From NCBI RefSeq assembly GCF_030166555.2, contig NZ_CP126461.2: a DNA stretch of 64,000 nt. The stretch is one strand, 5' to 3'. Both the position numbers and the translations under genes were made by a program. The notes beneath the pieces were generated by a model, which had not been told where the DNA came from, did no database searches, and saw only the letters and a program-made list of their open reading frames with translations. Source of the DNA: Acholeplasma laidlawii_A. GTDB taxonomy: Bacteria; Bacillota_I; Bacilli_A; Acholeplasmatales; Acholeplasmataceae. This document shows, in pieces, positions 47,556 through 55,651 of the stretch. Every line of letters starts with the position of its first letter. Positions within the stretch are counted from its first letter, which is position 1.

Positions 47556-48092
47556 CTACATCAAATATTTTGTAGATTTTTCCTCTAAGAAAGCTAAAAA
47601 ATCATTTTTGTGTTCATCAGATTCAAAAGAACGAAATGGAATTACAAACGCTTGAATGGCACTAAAATATACATATATAGCTTGATCACTACATACAATT
47701 TTCTCAATAGCATCATATTGAATACTTGTTTGAGTTTTGGCACCTTTTTCTATAATACAATCATCATTCAAGATGAATGTAGATACTTTTTCAAATGGAA
47801 GTTTTCCATCTTTTTCTAACTTTTTAATATTATTTTTAATTGCTTTTAACCATATTTTTTTGCTATAAAAGGACATGATAATTGATACGATACTAAGTGT
47901 AATAATTAAAGTTATAATTAAGTCAATATCTGCTTCTGCTATCCAAAAAACCAAAATAGCTAAAAATGACAAAAATGGTGTTAATATCTTAAACATCAAC
48001 AATGCTTTTTTACCTTGTTTGCTATGAATTAGGTGGTATTCATTAAATGCTAGATAGTCCTCCAAAGTAATAGTTTTTTCAATTTGAAACAT
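47556..48092 (-). CDS. YcxB-like membrane protein
   Basis: A 178-residue protein: a short N-terminal beta segment (MFQIEKTITLEDYLAFNEYH), two membrane helices at about 35-80 and a C-terminal beta-rich domain with the KIVCSDQAIYVYFS...IPFRSF pattern of YcxB proteins (PF14317). The family is widespread in Firmicutes and has no known function. AAAGGGGA precedes the ATG at 48092. It is the last intact gene before the ssrA-side accessory region. Confidence 0.8.
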   Translation of the reverse strand: MFQIEKTITLEDYLAFNEYHLIHSKQGKKALLMFKILTPFLSFLAILVFWIAEADIDLIITLIITLSIVSIIMSFYSKKIWLKAIKNNIKKLEKDGKLPFEKVSTFILNDDCIIEKGAKTQTSIQYDAIEKIVCSDQAIYVYFSAIQAFVIPFRSFESDEHKNDFLAFLEEKSTKYLM

Positions 48093-48117
48093 ATATTTAT
48101 CCCCTTTCGATATATAT

Positions 48118-48509
48118 TTAGTCAACTTTTGAATGATATTCTTTAATTTGGTCTATAAACATCCCAATGATTTCATCTGAAGTATATTGATCTGCAACAA
48201 TTTCACTTTCATCCTGTAGAAGTAATTTGTTTTTGCCGTCCTATGTTCCAATAGCAATATAAAATTCATTATCTGATTCAATAGATGAGTATATTTGAAT
48301 TTCATAGAAGTCATCCTCTTTAAAAAATCAAAGTCGACAACTAAATTATATTGATCAACCAACAACTTAACATCAAAATTTAAACCATTAAATAGCTAAT
48401 ACATTGTTTCCATGGTTGAATTGTGATCCATGAATGCATTTAAATAACTAACAAACTCACTCTTAAGTATTTCTTGTGCTACTTTTATTTTTGCTTCATT
48501 CTTTAATTC
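48118..48509 (-). pseudogene. Decayed acidic protein gene (two stops, one frameshift)
   Basis: On the minus strand a continuous acidic protein can be read from NEAKIKVAQEILKSEFVSYL through a TAG, then NFDVKLLVDQYNLVVDFDF, a one-base frameshift in a T-run, then EDDFYEIQIYSSIESDNEFY, another TAG and a tail ending in IDQIKEYHSKVD. No start remains. It resembles small SMI1/immunity-like or hypothetical proteins in composition only; I cannot name it. It follows junction repeat A and is the end member of the cassette region. Confidence 0.6.
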
Positions 48510-48519
48510 ATTTTATAAA

Positions 48520-48609
48520 GTAGATACTATTGTATCAAAACTGTCGTGCTAATATGTGTTAGGGCTACTATTTTGATACAGTTTCGTACCCCTATAAAAA
48601 GTTCGTACC
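48520..48609. repeat. Cassette junction A (both half-sites)
   Basis: TGTATCAAAA (48531-48540) and TTTTGATACA (48571-48580) are perfect 10-bp inverted arms 30 bases apart. TCGTACC follows at 48584 and 48603 (19-base step). The spacer GTCGTGCTAATATGTG-TTAGGGCTAC is shared with copies D and F. See the array finding. Confidence 0.75.
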
Positions 48610-48726
48610 TTGTAGTATAGTTTTTCAACATCAAAATCTCCAAGAAAACCTGATTCATATATACTTTTCATTGAAATCAAATATCCAAAAAGATAAGTAA
48701 AAACTGCTCTACACAGTTAAATAGAC

Positions 48727-49638
48727 TTACATATACATTTGTATAAAAATAGTTTTTGATACGCCATCAATTGTGATTGTTAATCGTCCTTGTTCGTATG
48801 TTTTATCTCTAAAGTCCTTGATGATTTCATATTTGTTTGTATCTATTTTGATAAAATACTCATTTCGATTTAATTGTAGATTAACATCAAATGATTCACT
48901 CGTACCAAACTCTATTATATCTCCAACTTTTAAATTTGATATTCCTATTGTATATCTTAAGTTGCTGGTAAATTGATAATTTTTTACATTAATCTCTTGA
49001 ACAGCTAGCAAAAATGGATCATCCTCTTTTAAAGGTTGTGCAATCAAGCCTAAATAAGCACCATATACTTCGCTACCTGTCACCATCTCAATATCATCAT
49101 AAAATGACATTGGTATACTTATAACTTCTCCACTAGCCCTAAAACTAGATGATAAATAAGTCTTTTGATTATCAATCTTATATCCATAAGATGATTGAGC
49201 TAAGTTAAGTTGGTATTTGATATATATACCATTCATTTCATTTGGAAGTTCTAGAAAACCTCCATCAATTTCGTTATAGGTTTCATTCAAATAAACCGCT
49301 ATATCTTCAGACTTTTCTCTGCTAGATAACGGACTTCCAATTTTTAAAACTTTAATTTCAAAGGTTTCACTTTTTTTGTTAACCGTTGCAGTTAAAATCA
49401 CCATGACATCTTCATCTTTTTGATTAACGATTGCTTCATTTCCACTAATTACAATTGCATCGCTGTCAGAAGTCCAGACAAAAGGTGCATAGACTCCTCT
49501 TTCTAATTGAAAATTTCTTGTTACTTCTTTTGGAATGTTTTCTCTTTGCAATGCTTGAAATGATTTTTCAGGATAATCACATGATGATAGAATAAAAACA
49601 CAAAAAAGTAAAACTGTGACAAAAAGTATTTTTTTCAT
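48727..49638 (-). CDS. Lipoprotein with Ig-like domain, paralogue 1
   Basis: A 303-residue lipoprotein with lipobox LSSC followed by DYPEKS. Residues about 50-100 look like an atrophied bacterial Ig-like domain (VWTSDSDAIVIS ... TATVNKKSETFEIKV). The rest is beta-rich and unrecognised. It is nearly identical to the gene at 55652-56563 (18 differences over 305 aligned positions). Of two in-frame ATGs the second, eight bases behind GGAG, is preferred. Palindromes conserved in both copies lie upstream. Surface role likely, function unknown. Confidence 0.8.
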   Translation of the reverse strand: MKKILFVTVLLFCVFILSSCDYPEKSFQALQRENIPKEVTRNFQLERGVYAPFVWTSDSDAIVISGNEAIVNQKDEDVMVILTATVNKKSETFEIKVLKIGSPLSSREKSEDIAVYLNETYNEIDGGFLELPNEMNGIYIKYQLNLAQSSYGYKIDNQKTYLSSSFRASGEVISIPMSFYDDIEMVTGSEVYGAYLGLIAQPLKEDDPFLLAVQEINVKNYQFTSNLRYTIGISNLKVGDIIEFGTSESFDVNLQLNRNEYFIKIDTNKYEIIKDFRDKTYEQGRLTITIDGVSKTIFIQMYM

Positions 49639-49713
49639 TTTCATATCTCCAGTCCAATTTTTTGAATTAATCGTTATCTTGTTTATATTTTATCACATAC
49701 TGGTAGTAATCTC

Positions 49714-49752
49714 TATAACAAGTTTTGTTATACCAATTTATTGAACATGTTC
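49714..49752. promoter_or_regulatory. Palindromes upstream of lipoprotein paralogue 1
   Basis: TATAACAA-GTT-TTGTTATA (49714-49732) and GAACATGTTC (49743-49752) are perfect palindromes about 75 and 105 bases before the start. Both recur upstream of paralogue 2. Confidence 0.5.
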
Positions 49753-49795
49753 ATATATACTTGATTATTTGGACAAGCACAGTATATAAAATAAA

Positions 49796-49804
49796 CCTTT
49801 CGTG
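49796..49804. repeat. Single CCTTTCGTG cassette-end motif
   Basis: One copy of the motif that occurs as 19-base-spaced pairs at 56721/56740 and 59386/59405. Homology with the second lipoprotein copy ends just beyond it, so this is the edge of the duplicated block. Confidence 0.5.
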
Positions 49805-49887
49805 TTTTTTGTATATCGTAATATAAAACTGAGCCACCTAGAAACTTCTTCTAAACTATAATAAATAGTAAAGAGGAGGCTGAAAGG

Positions 49888-49998
49888 ATGATCAATAGAA
49901 CGATCATCATACTCGACTCTCCACATTATGTTCATGACTATGAATATGAATCGATAAGCACTGAAATTACTCTTTATATCACTGATTTGGCTGATTAG
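49888..49998 (+). CDS. Possible 36-residue peptide, plus strand
   Basis: An ATG with AGAGGAGG eight bases upstream opens a 36-residue frame (MINRTIIILDSPHYVHDYEY...LYITDLAD) that ends 33 bases before a strong hairpin. It is the only plus-strand frame with a convincing ribosome site in this stretch apart from the IS110 gene and 57502. It may be a small peptide gene or the start of a lost gene. Confidence 0.35.
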   Translation: MINRTIIILDSPHYVHDYEYESISTEITLYITDLAD

Positions 49999-50030
49999 AT
50001 AATTGAATAACCCCATAAGGTCTAGTATTA

Positions 50031-50066
50031 GAAAAGCAAGCGTGAATTACTACCGCTTGCTTTTCT
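50031..50066. terminator. Bidirectional terminator
   Basis: GAAAAGCAAGCG (50031-50042) and CGCTTGCTTTTC (50054-50065) form a 12-bp stem with an 11-base loop. It lies eight bases past the stop of the minus-strand gene and also behind the plus-strand peptide frame. Confidence 0.8.
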
Positions 50067-50073
50067 TAATGTT

Positions 50074-50481
50074 CTATTTCCTAAGTAGGTTTAACCATTC
50101 AACCCATTGATCATCATTATCTTCTTTGGCTTTAGTTATTGCCTGATTTACATATGCTTCAATTTTCGAATACAAAATCTTCTTTAGTCTATCCAAAATG
50201 ATTGTTGCACCAGGCCAGTTCAAATCTTGTAACCAAACAAGAAGATTTGGTAATAGGCTAATGATTTCACCATCGGACTTATTACTTATGACGATAGCAC
50301 AACCTTCAGCAACATCTTTCCACCATATTTCATTAGTATCATAAAGTTCAACTTGTAATGGTGATATTAGCACTTTCAAATCATAATCTTTCCTATTTGA
50401 TAATGCCTTAATTGCTCTATTTTGTTTTTCTTTGTTATTCCAATCTAACTCTAGCAATAGTGTTCGAATCTCACTAGTCAT
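50074..50481 (-). CDS. DUF5071-like helical protein
   Basis: A 135-residue cytoplasmic protein of helical repeats. The segment LPNLLVWLQDLNWPGATIIL, cut here to its centre WLQDLNWPGA, is the mark of DUF5071 proteins, which are often found near immunity or SMI1/KNR4-type genes. AAGAAGGG lies about ten bases before the ATG at 50481. It ends eight bases before a strong terminator and lies downstream of two lipoprotein genes. Function unknown; an immunity-like role is only suggested by family context. Confidence 0.7.
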   Translation of the reverse strand: MTSEIRTLLLELDWNNKEKQNRAIKALSNRKDYDLKVLISPLQVELYDTNEIWWKDVAEGCAIVISNKSDGEIISLLPNLLVWLQDLNWPGATIILDRLKKILYSKIEAYVNQAITKAKEDNDDQWVEWLNLLRK

Positions 50482-50584
50482 TTCATCATACCCTTCTTTT
50501 CTTGGAATGTACATAATATCGAAAGAACTTTATATCCAACACTGGTTAAATGAATTTTTTTTCATATATATTGCCCTCTTTTTT

Positions 50585-51241
50585 TTACTGATGAATATTA
50601 ATTGTAACTTTGTTATTAACGTTGGTTATTCCTCTAATTGTAAAGTTGTCAAATAATGTAGTATTGTTTTCATTTTTTATTGAACCAAATTCAACAACTA
50701 TATCAGTAACAACTATCTCCAATTCAAATAAAGATACAAAGAATTCGTATTCCCGATTAAAGACAAAATGATTTTTCAAGTATGAATTATTTGAAAAACT
50801 AAAAACAGTTTCTTCCCTCTTATAGGCTGCTTCCATCAAATCTACATTATATCTACTGCCAAATAGTGAGACAAATTGATTTTGGAATTCTTCAAAACTT
50901 AACTCCTCAGTTTCCTCTTCAATAACTACATTATTGTTAGTTACTTTTTTGCTAGCAATACCTTCACTATATTTATAATCATATTCGGTTTCGTTGACTC
51001 TATAGGTAGAATGATAAGTTTGAGCCACATCATCAAAAACATACATATAAAAATACCTATCAAAAGCAATTGCGGTTGTTACTTCAATATTTACCTGGTA
51101 ATAATCTTTTTGTTCTAAATCTAATTCTAAAAGTCTTTCACTTAATTGCTCATGATCTTCATTTGAGGTACTAATTATGGTGCACCCTACTAAAAAACCT
51201 ACTGCAATAATTAGTAATATAAGTGTGTAAGTTTTTTTCAT
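50585..51241 (-). CDS. Lipoprotein, unknown function
   Basis: A 218-residue lipoprotein with signal peptide and lipobox LVGC at about residues 17-20. The mature part begins with an acidic helical linker, then alternates beta strands; a Glu-rich stretch lies near 110-120. I recognise no family. The start overlaps the stop of the BspA-like lipoprotein by four bases (ATGA), so the two are co-translated and probably act together on the cell surface. Confidence 0.7.
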   Translation of the reverse strand: MKKTYTLILLIIAVGFLVGCTIISTSNEDHEQLSERLLELDLEQKDYYQVNIEVTTAIAFDRYFYMYVFDDVAQTYHSTYRVNETEYDYKYSEGIASKKVTNNNVVIEEETEELSFEEFQNQFVSLFGSRYNVDLMEAAYKREETVFSFSNNSYLKNHFVFNREYEFFVSLFELEIVVTDIVVEFGSIKNENNTTLFDNFTIRGITNVNNKVTINIHQ

Positions 51242-51951
51242 TCTTGTGGTTTAACAGAAATCAATGAAACTAAATCTGCATTTCTAAAACTAAACAACTC
51301 AACTAAACTGTCATATTGATTTTCATCAACAAATATATTTTCTAATTTATAGTTAGTGTCCAATCCAAAGTTTGTAAAAAGTTTAGAGACTGAAGTTAAA
51401 TTCGAACCAGCATTAATTGTAATATTTTCTATTTCATAAACACCATCAAATATAAATCCACTAATATGTGTAACATCAGATTCAATAACTATATCCTTAG
51501 TTCTTCCAAGTGGAACAAAACCTAAGATAAGAGTTCCAGTCTCTTCTGGGTAACCCTTTGCATATAATATTCCATCCCTACTAACATACCTTTCACCAAT
51601 TTCTCCGTCAACTGAAATTTCAGTCAAATTGGTTGTTCCTTCAAATGAACTTGCAGCAAAAACTAATAATGTTTTAGGAAAAATAATTTTTGTTATGGTT
51701 GTATTATCCTTAAAGACGTCAGCGCCAATATATCTAACCGCTTTACCTTTATATTTCGATGGTATTCTAACGACACTGTCACTACCAGTATACTTTGTTA
51801 CATTATAGCCATCTTCAAAAACTAACGTGTCAGAATAATTTTCACCTAGTACCCACTCAAATTCAAATTCAGTATGTTCATCTGATTCTTTACAGGATAT
51901 TAAAACTATTGTCATAATTATAAAACTAAAAATCACAAATATTTTTTTCAT
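51238..51951 (-). CDS. Lipoprotein with BspA-type leucine-rich segment
   Basis: A 237-residue lipoprotein with lipobox LISC. After a short acidic linker, residues about 55-200 show LRR_5/BspA-like spacing (VRIPSKYKGKAVRYIGADVF; ITKIIFPKTLLVFAASSFEG), but only about four repeats, so it is short for the family. BspA-like proteins bind host or matrix proteins; here the ligand is unknown. Coupled to the next lipoprotein gene by a four-base overlap. Junction repeat B lies about 85 bases upstream. Confidence 0.72.
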   Translation of the reverse strand: MKKIFVIFSFIIMTIVLISCKESDEHTEFEFEWVLGENYSDTLVFEDGYNVTKYTGSDSVVRIPSKYKGKAVRYIGADVFKDNTTITKIIFPKTLLVFAASSFEGTTNLTEISVDGEIGERYVSRDGILYAKGYPEETGTLILGFVPLGRTKDIVIESDVTHISGFIFDGVYEIENITINAGSNLTSVSKLFTNFGLDTNYKLENIFVDENQYDSLVELFSFRNADLVSLISVKPQE

Positions 51952-52035
51952 AGATTCTGCCTCCTTTATTATGTTTTAATTGTAGCCTATCCAACTCTTT
52001 TAATATTGGCTATGTTATAAGAGTGTGTGATGTAA

Positions 52036-52080
52036 CCTATTTTAATACAAATTAGCACCCTTGTCCAGCCTTTTAGCACC
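52036..52080. repeat. Cassette junction B (one half-site)
   Basis: A CCTATTTTAATACAAATTAGCACCC block followed by a second TTAGCACC, given here by motif: AGCACC at 52054 and 52075 (21-base step). The inverted partner arm is missing; the TTGATACA arm is degenerate (TTAATACA). Confidence 0.6.
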
Positions 52081-52120
52081 GTTAAAAAACAAGTCGTTCA
52101 TATAAATTTTCTAAACCTAA

Positions 52121-52405
52121 CTACTCATATACAAAATGGAAGGTATCTTTAGGAAAGTCATGACTACTTATAGAAATATTTGTTATTGTACTTATTGCGA
52201 TAACTTCAGTATCACCATGCTCAGGAAGAGTTTCAAGTCTAATAATCATGTGCATGATATTTCGATATAAAGTCTCACTCGATATTTTAAACTCTGAAGG
52301 GAAAATGAATTCAATGATCATTTTTGAAGTATCTGATTCATGCCAATCTTGTATATTCAATATGTAACGTTTGATTGATACTGAATATAGCTTCCTTTCT
52401 TTCAT
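52121..52405 (-). CDS. Small unknown protein, possibly 5'-altered by IS110
   Basis: A 94-residue cytoplasmic protein (MKERKLYSVSIKRYILNIQD...FHFVYE), beta-rich, no known family. No ribosome site precedes the ATG, and the IS110 element begins within roughly 50 bases, so the original promoter and perhaps the true N-terminus may have been cut off by that insertion. Junction repeat B follows its stop. Confidence 0.45.
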   Translation of the reverse strand: MKERKLYSVSIKRYILNIQDWHESDTSKMIIEFIFPSEFKISSETLYRNIMHMIIRLETLPEHGDTEVIAISTITNISISSHDFPKDTFHFVYE

Positions 52406-52448
52406 TTGTTATAATTTTAATAGGTACTGTGGATTTGTTTCATTGAAA

Positions 52449-52560
52449 TTAGCGCTTGACGCATATAGGAGATTCCTACCACAGTTCCTGTTTTTATCTA
52501 TCAATAAGTTTATTAGCGCTTGACGCTTTATCACAAGTATATAGAGACAGGAAACATGTG
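52449..52560 (+). ncRNA. Candidate IS110 bridge RNA region
   Basis: The leader has a 14-base direct repeat, TTAGCGCTTGACGC at 52449-52462 and 52513-52526, and a long-range stem between CACAG-TTCCTGT (52480-52491) and ACAGGAA-CATGTG (52547-52560). IS110-group elements encode a bridge RNA upstream of the transposase that selects target and donor DNA. The loops are not resolved here, so the extent is approximate. Confidence 0.5.
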
Positions 52561-52604
52561 ACTTACCACCAGTACTTAAAAACATTTTTTAGGAGGTAGA
52601 GATT

Positions 52605-53771
52605 ATGTACCATATTGGCATTGACATCTCTAAATTCAAACACAACTGCTTCATAGCTACTGAAGCACATGTGAAGGTCAAAGAGTTTATCTTTGACAAT
52701 AACGCATCAGGTTTTAATGAACTGCTTGACTCACTTAAATCATTAGGGGATCCTAGTGAAATAAAAATAGGTTTCGAATCAACGGGTCATTATGGAACAA
52801 ACCTGAAACAATATCTATCCAACTTAGGGTATACCTATGTTGAGTTTAATGCTTACTTAACGCATATGTTTTCCAAGGCATCATCGTTAAGAAAGACTAA
52901 GACTGATAAAGTTGACGCTAAAGTCATCTCAAGTATGTTAGGATCCGTTGATTACGAAACACTACATACTAAATTTTATCACAATAATGTCTTAAAAGAA
53001 TTAGTTAGACAAAGATACGCCTATCTTCAAAGTCGTTCTAAAGAGTTAGTTAAACTCACCAATCTCTTAGATAAGACCTTCCCAGAGTATAAACCTTTCT
53101 TTAAGGGTCAACTTGGCAGTGGTGCACTTTTTATCTTAAAGCGGTTCAAAAACAAAACTAGAATCGCCAAAATGACTATTAAAGACTTTGAACTCATACG
53201 TTCTAAGACTAAAGGGAAACTTACTTACCCGAGATTCAATCAACTAAAGATGTTAGCGCGTAATTCTATTGGTCTAGATGATAAAGTTTATGATCTTTTA
53301 ATTCAAACCGTTATCTCGTCTATCAAATATTTTACAGAAACACTTGAGGTCTTAGATCAAGAAATCGTGAACCTCTTTTCACAAACTGATTCTAAGTTAT
53401 TAACCATTCCTGGTTTAGGTATCATCACAGCAGCAACCATCTATGCTGAGGTTGGTGACTTTAAAAACTTTTCAAGTCCTGCAAAACTCATAGCATTCGC
53501 TGGTTTTGATGTTAGAATTATCCAATCAGGAACTAAGGAACATTATGGTAAACTCGTTAAGCATGGTTCACCTTTACTAAGAAGTGCTATCTGGACTTAC
53601 GCCTTACCCGCAGTACGTTTCATACCTACTATGAATGATTATTATCATAAGAAACGTGACCAAGGTAAACATCATAAAGTCGCTTTATCTCATGTCTGTC
53701 GTAAACTCATCCGTATGATGCATTACATTGAATTTAACAACGTTTCATATAATCCAAATTTGAGTCGTTAG
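52605..53771 (+). CDS. IS110-family transposase (DEDD/serine type)
   Basis: A 388-residue recombinase. The RuvC-like domain has Asp7 (HIGIDISK), Glu58 (FESTGH), Asp101 and Asp104 (KTDKVDAK); the C-terminal transposase_20 domain has the helix-hairpin motif IPGLGIITAATIYAEVGDF and the nucleophile Ser308 (IQSGTK), then KHGSPLLRSAIW. All catalytic residues are present and the frame is intact, so the element may be active. AGGAGG lies eight bases upstream. Confidence 0.95.
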   Translation: MYHIGIDISKFKHNCFIATEAHVKVKEFIFDNNASGFNELLDSLKSLGDPSEIKIGFESTGHYGTNLKQYLSNLGYTYVEFNAYLTHMFSKASSLRKTKTDKVDAKVISSMLGSVDYETLHTKFYHNNVLKELVRQRYAYLQSRSKELVKLTNLLDKTFPEYKPFFKGQLGSGALFILKRFKNKTRIAKMTIKDFELIRSKTKGKLTYPRFNQLKMLARNSIGLDDKVYDLLIQTVISSIKYFTETLEVLDQEIVNLFSQTDSKLLTIPGLGIITAATIYAEVGDFKNFSSPAKLIAFAGFDVRIIQSGTKEHYGKLVKHGSPLLRSAIWTYALPAVRFIPTMNDYYHKKRDQGKHHKVALSHVCRKLIRMMHYIEFNNVSYNPNLSR

Positions 53772-53785
53772 GGTGTAGCTACCTA

Positions 53786-53811
53786 AATTGATTCACACAT
53801 AATCAATTTTT
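53786..53811 (+). terminator. Terminator after the IS110 transposase
   Basis: AATTGATT (53786-53793) and AATCAATT (53801-53808) form a stem with a seven-base loop, followed by T. Confidence 0.55.
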
Positions 53812-53861
53812 GACCTTAGATGAGGTATTTTTCTGTTTACTACATTTTTTTACTTGACTTA

Positions 53862-54200
53862 TTATAGTTTATCTCCTATATCACTCGAGTTTTCATTAAC
53901 TAATTGATTTAAATTTATGTGAATAACCTTATCATTTTTTTCGTCTAATCTTTCTAAAATCTTTATAAGGTCGATCCTAACTTCTCTTCTTGTTAAATTC
54001 TTCCAAATCAATACTTCTTGAACTATCATTTCGTTTTCTTCAAAGACTCTAAAGGCAAGCATTGCATCACTTTCCTTTACTTCATCAACAATTATTTGAT
54101 CAGAAAACAGAGATGATTCAAATTCAATATTTGATTCAATTTTATTGCAACCAGCTAGCAAAATAATGAGCATCAGCAACACCACAAATTTATAGCGCAT
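53862..54200 (-). CDS. Small lipoprotein, unknown function
   Basis: A 112-residue lipoprotein with lipobox LLAGC (Cys at about 18). The mature part is acidic with beta and helical stretches (ILERLDEKNDKVIHI) and no recognised family. GAAGGAGA precedes the ATG. The IS110 element lies about 40 bases past its stop, and junction repeat C lies about 110 bases upstream of its start. Confidence 0.68.
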   Translation of the reverse strand: MRYKFVVLLMLIILLAGCNKIESNIEFESSLFSDQIIVDEVKESDAMLAFRVFEENEMIVQEVLIWKNLTRREVRIDLIKILERLDEKNDKVIHINLNQLVNENSSDIGDKL

Positions 54201-54310
54201 TAAAAATTCTCCTTCTTTATATATAAAAAATCTTCAATATATTTTAAAGATTATTTAAATTATACCATACAGAGACCATACATTTAAGGTGAGCGTTTTT
54301 GACTTTTGTG

Positions 54311-54362
54311 TTAAAGCTACTATTTTGATACAATTTCGTACCCCCATCAAAAAGTTCGTACC
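54311..54362. repeat. Cassette junction C (one half-site)
   Basis: AGCTACTATTTTGATACAA then TCGTACC at 54336 and 54356 (20-base step). The inverted partner arm is absent, as in G. Confidence 0.65.
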
Positions 54363-54395
54363 TCTTATATCAAGTAAGTAGTGCTTATATGATTT

Positions 54396-54632
54396 TTATG
54401 TTAATTTTTTGTATGATTTTATATTATTATTTAATTGAATATGTCCAAAAATAATTAATACTAAAGAAACTAATGTTCCAATAGAGGAGAATAAGAATCC
54501 TGCTCCAAAATAATTTGTTTCACCAGCAAAACCATCAAAATAAATATACTTAAATGTCATAATACCTGCAATAAAAAGAATAACATATAGTAATAATAAA
54601 CCAATACTTAATAAAATAATTTTAGTCTTCAT
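54396..54632 (-). CDS. Small two-helix membrane protein
   Basis: A 78-residue protein with two hydrophobic helices (about 5-26 and 47-65) and a basic tail. AAAAGGAGT precedes the ATG. It resembles in layout the 73-residue protein at 58964, but the sequences are not clearly related. Function unknown. It sits between junctions C and D and so looks like a one-gene cassette. Confidence 0.62.
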   Translation of the reverse strand: MKTKIILLSIGLLLLYVILFIAGIMTFKYIYFDGFAGETNYFGAGFLFSSIGTLVSLVLIIFGHIQLNNNIKSYKKLT

Positions 54633-54798
54633 ACTTTTACTCCTTTTATTTCATTATATCATTTTCTTAGTCCTATATAGATTTAAGAATAGTTCATGTT
54701 TTTGTTGTTCTTTTGTGTATTTATTAATCTTAAAAATTCATATACCTATAATCAATTTTATATAATGACCTAACTGCTGATGTTTTAATTAAAAAAAA

Positions 54799-54942
54799 GG
54801 GATTTTCTCCCTGTTTTACTAATTTATTAAGTCGATACTAATGTATCAACACTGTCGTGTTAATATGTGTAATACTACCTATTTTGATACAAATTAGCAC
54901 CCCATGTTTTATTTAGCACCCTTACCATAATTTTTAGCACCC
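54799..54942. repeat. Cassette junction D (both half-sites)
   Basis: Terminator-like GGGA-TTTTC-TCCC at 54799-54811, arms TGTATCAA (54842-54849) and TTGATACA (54884-54891), then AGCACCC at 54896, 54915 and 54936 (19- and 21-base steps). The spacer matches copies A and F. Confidence 0.75.
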
Positions 54943-55008
54943 TTGTAAAAATGGCTTAACAAAGGGAATTGTTGAAAATGACTGTTGTTGTTACCGAATA
55001 CAGTCCTA

Positions 55009-55503
55009 CTAGTATCCAAGATAAATATAAATTAATGTGTTTGACTCTTCAAAATAAATCATTATGGTAAGATTTTCAATAAAATATGTATATTCTTCAT
55101 CCCAGTTAGGAGCAAATTCACTGGGAATTTCTATTTGTTCAACTAAGTGACTCACATTACTTACTTCTATTTCTGGTAATCTACCTTCAGCAAAATTTAA
55201 AGTACCACTGAATGTTTCTCGATAATGCTTTTCTCCTTCTGGACTAGTCCAGTAATGTTGACCACCATAACTATACTCACTTGTGAAAAAATCTTCATTT
55301 GCGTCTTTAAATGAAAAAACAGTGTACTGAGCGCCATGTCCTTGTGCACCAAATGAAGAGTCAATGTAACTATAAAGTATTTCGGCTTCAGCAGGAATTT
55401 TTACACCACTAAAATAATCTATTCTAGATTTAATCTCATTATGATTTGTACAACCTGATAATAGAATAATGAATAATATCATTATGAAAATTTTTCTATA
55501 CAT
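55009..55503 (-). CDS. Lipoprotein, unknown function
   Basis: A 164-residue lipoprotein starting MYRKIFIMILFIILLSGC, with GGAG ten bases upstream of the ATG at 55503. A longer frame starting 29 codons upstream would run through junction motif E and is not used. The mature protein is beta-rich (GAQGHGAQYTVFSFKDANED) and ends IYFEESNTLIYIYLGY. I do not recognise a family. It lies between junctions D and E. Confidence 0.68.
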   Translation of the reverse strand: MYRKIFIMILFIILLSGCTNHNEIKSRIDYFSGVKIPAEAEILYSYIDSSFGAQGHGAQYTVFSFKDANEDFFTSEYSYGGQHYWTSPEGEKHYRETFSGTLNFAEGRLPEIEVSNVSHLVEQIEIPSEFAPNWDEEYTYFIENLTIMIYFEESNTLIYIYLGY

Positions 55504-55533
55504 TGACAATAAATCTCCGTTTTCTCGATTTTT

Positions 55534-55570
55534 TAGCACCTTTATGTTAAATTGAGTAGAATTTTGCACC
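55534..55570. repeat. Degenerate cassette motif E
   Basis: TAGCACC at 55534 and TTGCACC at 55564 (30-base step), followed by TTAACAAAGGGAATT, which also follows junction D. The TGTATCAA arms are missing. Confidence 0.45.
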
Positions 55571-55651
55571 CCTAAGTTCTGGTTTAACAAAGGGAATTTT
55601 AAAGTGATGACTAGCGTTGTGTTTTTTGTTTTTTTGAACAGATCAATCTAT

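Larger units (their letters stand above)
52430..53820 (+). mobile_element. IS110-family insertion sequence (ends approximate)
   Basis: One transposase gene with a 150-base structured leader and a 50-base tail. IS110 elements lack clear terminal repeats, so the exact ends cannot be fixed by eye. It is the only large plus-strand insertion in this minus-strand cassette region. Confidence 0.75.

Noticed and set aside
48153..48365. A 70-codon frame inside the decayed gene
   Set aside because: It arises from the frameshift; the neighbouring frame gives a smoother acidic sequence on both sides.
49765..50016. An 83-codon minus-strand frame
   Set aside because: No ribosome site, odd composition, and it overlaps the plus-strand peptide frame that does have a strong site and, downstream, a terminator.
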